Of a stretch of DNA of 64,000 nt, positions 54,899 to 64,000 are shown in pieces. Under the pieces are notes generated by a model that was not told the DNA's origin, did not search any database, and was given only the letters and a program-made list of their open reading frames with translations. The number at the start of each line of letters is the position of its first letter. Position 1 is the first letter of the stretch. The position numbers were made by a program, and so were the translations under genes. Origin of the DNA: Lineus longissimus (lineage: Eukaryota; Nemertea; Pilidiophora; Heteronemertea; Lineidae); NCBI RefSeq assembly GCF_910592395.1, contig NC_088317.1, positions 5,206,001-5,270,000 on the forward strand. Direction: 5' to 3'.

Positions 54899-56278
54899 TT
54901 AAGTCATTGCTGAGATGCGCTTCAATTTTAACTTTCTGGCGCGCTTGAGCCATCGCATTTTGTTCTGTTGCATTGATGCGGAATCGCGTTGGTTTGTGCC
55001 ACGCGCGGCGCAATCGATTGACAAACGGAAACGTGCAGGCCTCTGAATATCATTACGTGGTCTGAAGCAATATTTGTTCATGGGTACTTCGTCTGCTGGA
55101 TCATACACAGATGAATCAATTGAAGAGGCGGTGCCATCCAGGTCTGGGTTTGGAATATCTATTGCAGATTCCCCATCTGGTGGATCTACTGCTCCATCTG
55201 ATGGTACCATCCCTGGACGTTGCACGTCGGGGGAACCAGATTGAGAGTTAGGGGTACCAAAGCGGCCTTTCCCTTCTGGTGTATCTAAAGCAGCACCAAG
55301 AGGGTCCCTCAAATCTGGTCTTGACATCTGCTTGTCTTGTCCACGAGATTCTGGGGTTTCTTCGCAAGACCTTCCTATAGGCAGTTTCAAAAATTCTAAA
55401 GGCATAGTCTCTACCTCTTCTTCAGACTCAGTCTCAAAGTTCTCAGCAGCTGACTCCCTTTCAAGTTTCTCAATGAAATCCTTCTTCTCTGATGTTTTAT
55501 TAGGATGATCATCCACCCGACGTGGCTCATCCTCCGTTCTAATGTAGAAGCGCCGCAAGTTGTTCAGATGGACCACTTTTGTTTTCTTGGTTTTCCCATC
55601 GAGAGGCACAATCCTATAGTTTACCTCTGATATCTTTTCCTTAATCTTATAAGGTCCCTTCCATGGCTTGTGGAACTTGTTAACCTCATCTGGCCGAAGA
55701 TGATAGTCTCTCAAGAGGACTAAATCATCCTGGGAAAAAGAAGAATCTTTCATCTTCTGGTCATAGTACTGTCGCTGTCGCCTCTGAGCCGTCTTCAGGT
55801 TGTCCCTGGCATTTCGATGTGATGTTTCAATTTTCTCTCGGAGATCCTTCACATATACTGTTGTTTCTGGGGAAGCAGAGCCACATGTAGATGTTCCAAT
55901 CATAAGGTCAAGAGGTATTTGCATTTCAGCTCCGAAAGTCATTGCAAAAGGAGTTTCCTTTGTTGACTCATGTATACTGGACCTATATGCCATGAGTGCT
56001 GATGGTAATCTGTCATCCCAATCCCGTCCCTTTTCATCTACAAGGGTTGTTAGCATTTTCTTCAGGCTTTTATTCAGGTTTTCAACCTGACCGTTGCATT
56101 GCGGGTGATATGCAGTTGTCCTAGTCTTCTCAATGCCTAATAAGCTGCACATCTCTCCGAAGATTTTTGATTCAAAATTCCCCCCTTGGTCGGAATGTAT
56201 ACCCTCGGGTGCACCAAAACGCGAGACATATTCGTTGACTAGAACTCTTGCACAGGTGGAGACTTTCTGATTTTTCAT
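54899..56278 (-). pseudogene. Gypsy integrase core and C-terminus, second period
   Basis: As 12151-13530, with Leu for Val in LVLLRDYHL. The TAA between the two integrase frames is retained. Confidence 0.9.
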
Positions 56279-56311
56279 TGGCCATGCCTCGGGCCACTTG
56301 GTGAACGCATC

Positions 56312-57067
56312 TTACACCACCATGATATAACGGTTTCCCCTTCTGGAGGGTGGATTAATGGGCCCCACAAAATCGATATGCAACCTTTGGTTTCGTCTGC
56401 CCACTGGAATACTCTGTGAGGGGGCTCTTATTCCCTTGGGTGGTGATTTGTATTTCTGACACTTGGGGCATGTGCGAACAAAATCGATATGCAACCTTTG
56501 GTTTCGTCTGCCCACTGGAATACTCTGTGAGGGGGCTCTTATTCCCTTGGGTGGTGATTTGTATTTCTGACACTTGGGGCATGTGCGAACAAAGTCTTCA
56601 ACTAAACGCCTTAAGCCTGGTCGCCAGCAGCGAGATCGAAGTTTGGCATAGGTCTTCCTCATTCCCAAATGGCCACCAGCAAAGCCTTCGTGAGCTTGAA
56701 CTAAGACTGGCTTTATCAATGCTACTGGGAGAACCAAACGGCTTTGGGTTGACTGATCCGGAGACTTGAAATACAAAACTCCCTCCTCTAGTTCCAACAA
56801 TTGTCTCTGGGCCCAAACTGCCCGTGTCCGAGTACTGCATCCTTGCAAAACACTTTGTGGAATTATTGTCTCTTTGGAAAGGACATGCTGATAAACTTCG
56901 TTGATTTCAGGGTCATTGACCTGAGCTTGTCCAATTTTCTCAGCGGTCCAATCCATAGGCAGTTCCACTGGGGTTGGTACTTTTCTCTGTGGCTTGGACT
57001 TTGCACTTGGTTTTGCCTGGGTCACTGCTACACTTGCTAGGTTCACCGACTGAGTTTTTCTGTCCAT
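56312..57067 (-). pseudogene. Gypsy integrase zinc region, second period
   Basis: As 13564-14319, including the 111-bp duplication (56369-56590). Two base changes give LRRLVEDF here against LKRLVKDF in the first copy. Confidence 0.9.
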
Positions 57068-57990
57068 TGGCGTTTGCCGATCGATTCTCTTTTTGTCAGT
57101 GGGCCCACATGATGGGCAATCTCCATGTTGTCTGACTCTACTGACTCAAACTCAGCTAGGCACTCGAGCCATCTGGCCACCTGTCCGGATGGGTCTTTGA
57201 AATTAAGCAGCCACCGGAGCGCAATGTTATCTGTTCGAACCAAGAACCTTTTTCCCAGGAGAAAGTACCTGAAATGCTTAACAAATTTCACGAGAGCTAA
57301 CATTTCCCGCCGTGTGGTGCAGTAATTATTTTCTCCACCTTGCAAACTCTTGCTGCCGTATGCGATCATCCTTTCAGAGCCATCTTCTTGACGCTGGGAC
57401 AAAACGGCACCTACAGCAAAGTCACTGGCATCAGTGTCCAAGACAAAGAGACCCGCATCTTCGGAGAAGTCAGGGTATGCTAAGACTGGTGCCTCAATCA
57501 ATGCTTTCTTCAGTTTGGAAAATGACTGTTCACAGGCTTCTGTCCATTCGAAAATTGCATTCTTTCCAGTCAACTGGTGAAGTGGGGCTGCTATCTCTGA
57601 GTAGTTCTTCACATACTTTTGATGATATACAGCCAAGCCCATGAAAGATCTTACTTCACCCACATCCTTTGGAGTTGGCCATTCTTGGACCTGACGTATC
57701 TTTTCAGAGTCAGTGGCGATCCCGTCCTTGAACACAACATGTCCCAACCATTTCAGACTCCGTCGCAGCAACTTACACTTCACTGGCTTCAACTTCATGT
57801 TGGCCTTCCTGAGGCGCTCAAAAACCTCTCGTAACTGCTGAATATGCCGGTCAAACGATGGTGTATGTACGATTATGTCATCCAAGTACACGAGACAGTA
57901 CTCTACCCCCCCCCCCCCCCTAGCACGATGTTCATGAGCCTGGTAAAAGTTGCTGGGGCTCCAGTCAGACCAAATGGCATGGCCAACCAC
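57043..57990 (-). pseudogene. Gypsy RT end and RNase H, second period
   Basis: Covers YLDD onward. The frame is separated from the upstream RT part because the C run is 15 bases here (57906-57920) against 13 in the first copy. RNase H has SDFAVGA where the first copy has SDFDVGA; the small residue is the commoner form in the family. Confidence 0.9.
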
Positions 57991-59633
57991 TCATATTGCT
58001 TAACTCCTGACACAAATCCTGTTTTCTCTCGATCCTCGGGAGCCACGCCCACTTGCCAGTAGCCACTGGCACAATCAAGGCTGCTGACCCAACAGGACCC
58101 AGCCAGTCCTCCAAGTGTATCATCTATTCTTGACAGTGGTTGGGCTGACTTCACAGTGCACTCATTTAGCTTTCGGTAGTCTACACATAGGCGAAAACTC
58201 CCATCATGCTTCCTAGTCAGTACGATAGGCGAGCTCCTTGGTCCAGTAGACTCCTTTATGAGATTTTTGTCCAAGAGGTCTTTGGTTGTCTCATCAACAA
58301 AATGTTGTTGGTGGGGTGTTACCCTCCTTGGCCTCTGTTTGATCGGGACAGCATCTCCTGTGTTTATCCGATGTTCAACCACTGTGGTGTGCCCAATATC
58401 CAGATCATCCATTGAGAAAATATCCTGATATTCCGCTATGAGGGAAATCAGCGTGGCACGCTGTGACCAAGTCAGATCTATCTCGTCTATTTCCAATTTT
58501 TCCAACAGTTTTCCAAGTCTTTCTGATTGCACAGGAGATAGGACAGGGTCTGGGGTACAAGGCGTCCCAACACTGGTTACTGCTATGGAAGCTGCAGCCA
58601 AGTGTCCCTGTCCGAGTATGGGAGAGTATACAGGGTCTGGGGTACAAAGCGTCCCAGCACTGGTTGCTGCTATATCAGCTGCAGCCAAGTGTTCCTGTTC
58701 CTCTCCATTCTCCCTGGCCCCCACATGTTTGTCGTCCTGATGTCCACTTATTTCTGTGACTGGGTGAAACCATCCCAATGTCTGATTGGTCCTCATCCTA
58801 ATAGGGCTATCTGTGAAATTGGCCACACGAATGGGGAGTTTGCCATGGTTTGACTTCACCAAAGTACGCCCTGTCGTGAACGATGTCGGGCCCCTTTTTG
58901 CTTCAATCATTCGTGGTGTCAGATGACTAGCTTCACCTCCCCTAGCAAGTTTTCCTGGCACAATAATCTCAGTCTGTGCTGGGATCTTCACAGATCGCCC
59001 AAGGATGACTCGACAAATCTTAAGTTCATCTCTTTGGTGACGCAATGGGATTTCTTCATTGCCAACCTCCAATGTAGCACTTTCATATCGAATGGTACAC
59101 TGGTGCTTTGCAAAGAAGTCGCTTCCCAAAAGACACGAGTGGCATAGCTTCTTGACCACCACCACTGGATGACAGTAAACATTGGATCCAATCTGTAAAT
59201 CGGCATCAACCATCCCCATAATGTGCAAGTCTTCCTTGGTGGCTGACATCAGGGATCCCATTGCAGGTTCAAGGGTTTTCTTGGCCGAATCGAGACGGTC
59301 CCATAAATCACTACTGATCAGTGTTACTGCTGCTCCAGTATCCAAAAGCATGGCCAGCTGTATACTCCCAATAGTGACGTGTGAATGCCCAGGCTTGGGC
59401 TCAAACACTGTCGCCTTGGGGTTCAACATTGAATTCTCCACCAATGTTGAATTTTCTGCTGGGCTAACCTTGTTTTCTTCTTGGACAACTGAATCTACAT
59501 GTGGGGCCACTACTGCTTCTTCGGGACTGTGCTGCCCCTCGACAATCCCGCCGCCTCGTTTCCCTGCTTGTTGGGGCAATCTTTGGAAATGTGGCCTTTC
59601 AAGTGGCATATGAAACACTCGTTTTGAGGGCAT
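57903..59633 (-). pseudogene. Gypsy protease plus N-terminal RT, second period
   Basis: 576 codons joining protease (LLDTGAAVTLIS) and RT up to MPFGLTGAPATF in one frame, because the G missing near 16138 is present here. It ends in glycines read from the C run. Confidence 0.9.
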
Positions 59634-60449
59634 CGCCGAAATCTGTGATCACCGCCGCAGGTTTTGCAACCATCTCCCTTACTGGTACTGTGGTTTCCCT
59701 TTTGGCCTTCCAATCGCAAGATTCTCTCATTCATGGTGGTCAACAATTCTGATACCTTGGACATATCGGACATATCGGAGTTCTCCGCCGGCTTTGGCGC
59801 AACGCTCGCCACATTCTGTTTTGGCTTGGCCACCTCCTGCTGGCTCGACTCACTTGCCCCCTTTTTCATCACTAGTTGGGCTGCCTCTAGTTGCCTAACC
59901 TTACGAATGGCCTCGCTCAGGGTGGCGGGTGAACTCATTAGCAGCTGCTGTTTGACTGCATCTTCTGCTGTGACTCCGAGAAGAAACTGGTCAAGGGCCA
60001 TTTCTTGTTGTAGTTCGAACCCACTACTTGGGTACGCGTTAAGGGCAAGTTCTTGGAGGGCATCTGAGAAAGTCTCGTATGTTTCATTTCCACGCTGTAC
60101 TCTGGCCCTCATCTGTAACTTGTAATCCTCCCTTAAGGTATTATGAAATCGCTTCATTAGTCGAGTACAAAAATCTTCGTAGGATAGGCTTTCCTCCAGG
60201 TGTAAATTGTTGACCGCAACATAAGCCTGATGTTCTAGTCTTGAAAGGAGTTGTTCCCGACGCTGTTCATCAGGGATCTTGGCTAACTTCACAAAGTTGT
60301 CAAACCTTTCCAGCCAAATTCGGAAGTTTTGATTTGACTGGAAATTTTTCGGTGCCTGAATTTTCACATTTACGGCGGTGGTTGAAGCTGTAGTTGCCTT
60401 CACTGTTTCTGGCCCCATTTTGGTCCTCATCAGGTTGGTGAATGTTTCC
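59510..60449 (-). pseudogene. Gypsy gag main part, second period
   Basis: As 16759-17698, with both zinc knuckles and a false start inside element E. Confidence 0.85.
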
Positions 60450-62120
60450 AACAAGAGGCCCAAGGGCCTGGCGCTCAGCTGGATGACCTAATAACATAGG
60501 ACTGAGGGTATAAAGTAGTAAATATCGGCTTTATACTACTGTTTGAAGGTCAAGAGAACACGTTATACCACTAAAATTTCCAATGCAGAGCTGCCAGCTG
60601 GATGAAATATGATTGAACTAATCAGCCATGGTATGTAAATATTACAGGAGGCAACGGAAGATATCCCTAGTTCAGTATGTTGTATCGGTAGCTTTACAGA
60701 AAAGAAGTGTCAGAGAGGATGAGACTTCTCCATGGACAACTGTGGTATGTCCAGGCTGGGTTGTACAGCACAAGGATACAAAATGCTGTCTGTAATTGAG
60801 AGGTATCCTGATTTAACAGAGGTCAAAATAAATAGAAATTACCAGTTTGGGACTAACACCACTGCCTTTTTTTTTAATAAGGTAGAGATTACAGGAGTCA
60901 ACAAAATTAATTTTATTGAGAGAAATTGACCTGTCCTGCAGGTGATTGGAATTTACAATACAAAGGGTCGTTTTTCATGACATTGTGCTCTACTGCGTAT
61001 TCCTAGTGAGTCGATCTGGAACCAATCTATCCTTGGCGCAGACAGGTTCAAATTAGCTATATCTTGAATAGATTGAATTGCGATGAAAATCTAATGCAAT
61101 AAAGGAGCAATATCGAAGAGACAAATTAATCAAACCAAATGTCCACAGACTCGGACCCTGAAATGGCATGATGTATGCGTGCATATAAAAGTATCAATTG
61201 GTCCCATAGAGATGATGAGGCAATGTCAATATGCCTTGTTCCTTAGTCAGCAATATGCCCCTTTTTATACGGAGAAGAAGGAGAACCCAGATAGGCCTTC
61301 ACATGTCGGCTTCCAAATGGCTCGAACCAACTGTACTATCACTACTATAAATCTAAAATGCGTGCTCCTCCTACATGTAGCAATGTCTCGGCCAAAAAGG
61401 CACTTAGTCGACAGGCAAGTTAGAAGTTCAGCACCGTGAGCAGCTCTTTGGTAAGCCATGTCAGGTTCTGCGCGCCTCTTCAGATACGTCATCAAGTATT
61501 GAAAGCTGTGGTGAGCTGAGCACATAAAAAGACCATGGTCACCTTAATTTGAAAATCCCTTCATAATCAAGGGCTACCTCTGACTAAAACAGCACAATAG
61601 ACCACCAATTTGACCCCAGCTCCTAACTGCGGGGAAAACCCAAGTCCAGCAACCAAAAGTACCAAAAATACATTTTTTTTTACATTTGAACTGCACACAT
61701 GCGTTTGTTTACAATTTCATTTCCCGCGAAATCTCGAAAATCAGGTGACCTGCAATCGTGGATTGAAAATAACATTAACCTGGGTTCAGCAGGTCAGCAG
61801 GTATACCGGCTGTTCCAATCATCCCCCTACAGCCAGCTGTTCAAAAGGTAATGTTATTCACCCCACAGGGAGTGCAGGTAATTGATTAAGCCCCTGCATA
61901 ACTTAACAGCAATGCCAATGGCTTGGCTTCTGTGAGTGGTAAGGAGAATTGACAGTTTTTTTATGGGAGTAACATTATTGTGTTGCTTAAAACGTCTACT
62001 TTTTGGCTCACCGTAGGGGAGTCTATACAATACCGCAGTGTGCGTCGTCCGTCGTCGTCCGTCGTCGTCGTCGTCGTCGTTGTCCGTCGTATCCTAGTTC
62101 AAAAACAGTGGCACGTTTTT

Positions 62121-63026
62121 TAACCGCTAGGCCTATGAACTTAAAACTTTGTACACATGACCCCCTAGGTCAGATGACCCGTGACACTAAATTTCTATCC
62201 GATCTGATTCTCTACTTGGCCACCAGGGGGCCAAATGTGGATATCTAAAAAGTGTGATATCTCGCTTATTAGTGACTTGTTTTCGATAAAACTTTTGTGG
62301 TAGGTACTCATAGCAAGGATACATCATATATCTTACTGGTTTTTAATTTGATCTACTTTTCAAGGTCGCAGAGGTTAAATGGCGTGAATTGGCCGTTTGA
62401 GTGTAACTATGGCACGTTTCTCAACCACCAAAGCTATGAGCTTGAAACTTGGTACATATAACCCCCTATATCAGATAACCTCTGGTGCTGAATTTCAGCC
62501 TGATCTGATACTTGACTTTGCCACCAGGGGGCCAAAACAGAAAAAGTCAGAAGTGCAATAGCCTGCTTATTAGCAAATTGTTTTTGATGAAATTTTTATG
62601 ACAGGGACCCCTAGCAAGGTTACCTCAGATGTTGCACGATTTTTCGGATTTGACCTACTTTTTAAGGTCGCAGAGGTCAAATGGCGTAAATTTGCCGTTT
62701 GAGTGTAACTATGGCCCGTTTCTCAACCGCAATAGTAATGAACTTGAAACTTTGAACAAATGACCCCCTAGGTCAGTTGACCTTTTACACTGAATTTTGG
62801 TTCGGTCTGATTATTGACTTGGCCACCAGGGGGCCCAAACTCAAAACTCAAAAAGTGTGATTTCTCGCTTATTACTGATTTGTTTTTGATAAAAGTTTCA
62901 TGGTAGGTACTCCTAGCAAGGATACATCACATATCTTACAGGTTTTTGATTTGACCCACCTTTCAAGTTCACAGAGGTCAAAGTTGAAAACTTTACCGTT
63001 CTTGGTAAGTTTTGTCGTTGTTCAAT
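62121..63026 (+). repeat. 302-bp tandem repeat array with CTCF-like motifs, second period
   Basis: Copy of 19370-20275; motifs at 62219-62231, 62520-62532 and 62822-62834. The first unit reads CTAGGCCTATG here against CTAGGTCTATG. Confidence 0.85.
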
Positions 63027-63928
63027 GTAAAGAGTTTTAATTTTGTGTAATGATGCATCTAAGAAGCCACTATTTGTATGCCAAGTTTCAGCCAGATCGG
63101 AATTCAAATATGGCCGAAATTGCATGTTTTGTGGGTTTTTCCTCGTATTGTGGCAATCCAAAGGTCGTGAGTTCAAACCCCGGTCAAAGACAGCCAAAAA
63201 TATTTTTATTTTTCATCTTTTCCTTTTTTCTTTTCTGAGTTCTATCTTACATTTTCTTCATTTTTTGATTTATTTGGTGCCATAGATTTAATAAGGCGGC
63301 CATCTTGGAAATCGTTTTTTGCCGATTGCTGTAGTGTAACGAGTGATGAAATTTTTATGGTCAGGTGGATGTGTCTACATCACACATCACCCTGGTTTGT
63401 TATTTGACCTACCTGTCAGGGTCACTGAGGTCAAAGTTAAAAATATATTCACCATTGTCATACTGTAGCACTTTCTGTAACTGTCTACTAAAAATACTTA
63501 CGGTGAGCACAATGGTCCCTGGCCGTTTCATTACTCATGTAAGAATCGTAGTACTAATAATAACTTCAACTAATTTTCCGGTTATGATAACACAACACGC
63601 ATCTTCATGATCATGATCTTTCTCAAACTAACTGAATGACCTAATCGCCTTGGACGCACAACCTAACCACATATCAATCCGCCCCGACGATCGACACATC
63701 CATTCGATTCGAGAACACTTGATAAAGTTTGATAAATAAACTAGAACTGAGATTTCACAGGAGCACCTGTGAATTCATGACTCCAGGATTGTTTTGAGGG
63801 CGATATCGTAAGAGTTTGTCTTGAGTATGGGGACCTGTGAAGGTCCGTGTCTGTGAGGCACCTGGGCCTGGGGAGAGAAGACCAGTTGAACGATGGGATC
63901 TGACACGGACACTACTAGTATTGATCTC

Positions 63929-63969
63929 ATCATGGAGGTATTATTAAGTCTTAATAATACCTCCATGAT
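63929..63969. repeat. Perfect 19-bp-arm palindrome, second period
   Basis: Copy of 21178-21218. Confidence 0.9.
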
Positions 63970-64000
63970 CTCATTATATGAATACCATTTAATTACAAAC

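Larger units (their letters stand above)
1..64000. repeat. Near-identical direct duplication, period about 42.75 kb
   Basis: Positions 1-21249 correspond base for base to 42752-64000. Every element of the first part (BEL pol, GPCR, gypsy, Helitron-like element) reappears in the same order and orientation. The offset moves from 42751 to 42748 at the G run at 2744-2761, then back to 42751 after the C run at 15158-15170 and a one-base change near 16138. Only about 17 substitutions were noticed. The 21250-42751 stretch occurs once in this window. The junction at 42751/42752 falls in the middle of an inserted element, not at any element boundary, which fits a tandem array whose true breakpoints lie elsewhere. 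Confidence 0.95.
53925..64000 (-). mobile_element. Ty3/gypsy element, second period, running off the window
   Basis: 3' LTR 53925-54851, pol and gag to 60449, then nested element E from 60450 to the window end. The gag N-terminus, leader and 5' LTR would lie beyond 64000. Confidence 0.85.
60450..64000 (+). mobile_element. Helitron-like element E, second period (partial)
   Basis: Left 3.55 kb of the element. The terminal hairpin would be beyond the window end. No gene recognised inside. Confidence 0.55.

Noticed and set aside
42752-64000. Second period treated as an allelic (haplotype) copy
   Set aside because: Divergence seems too low for alleles in a typical marine invertebrate and the copies are head to tail in one sequence, though an assembly error cannot be excluded without reads.

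Overview
This is a repeat-dominated stretch of nuclear DNA from an invertebrate animal, probably marine. The evidence is intact single-exon rhodopsin-like GPCR genes, BEL/Pao and Ty3/gypsy retrotransposons, and many short inverted-repeat elements. The repeat termini remind me of repeats common in mollusc and other lophotrochozoan genomes, but that placement is a guess. I see no rRNA, tRNA, CRISPR or operon-like structure.

Large-scale layout: positions 1-21249 recur almost perfectly at 42752-64000. The offset is 42751 at the start, falls to 42748 after a G-run length change, and returns to 42751 after a C-run and a one-base change. By eye I found about 17 substitutions and 3 indels in 21 kb. 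The window therefore shows one full period of about 42.75 kb plus half of the next, and the junction lies inside a BEL element, as expected for a very recent tandem duplication or array. Left and right outer boundaries are outside the window.

Inside one period there is an older duplication of a gene cassette. Cassette A covers 5676-11176 and resumes at 28874. Cassette B covers 30197-39683. Each cassette has a decayed antisense methyltransferase-like gene, a divergent intact 361-codon GPCR, a short truncated GPCR fragment, a conserved perfect palindrome, a spacer with a CTCF-like repeat, and a decayed non-LTR-retrotransposon-like tail. With the second period the window holds three intact GPCR genes: 7856-8941, 31492-32577 and 50604-51689. 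The first and third are identical in protein. The middle one differs at about 32 of 361 residues.

Cassette A is split by a minus-strand Ty3/gypsy element (11177-28873) that itself carries two blocks of Helitron-like (Helentron/HINE-like) insertions, one of them cutting gag in two. Cassette B is split by a 4.17-kb long-inverted-repeat element (33824-37992) with a further 0.4-kb-arm palindrome inside. Between B and the next A lies a complete but dead BEL/Pao element (39684-48423) containing two inverted-repeat insertions. All retroelement reading frames are broken, several of them at long G or C runs. The only genes that look functional are the three GPCRs.
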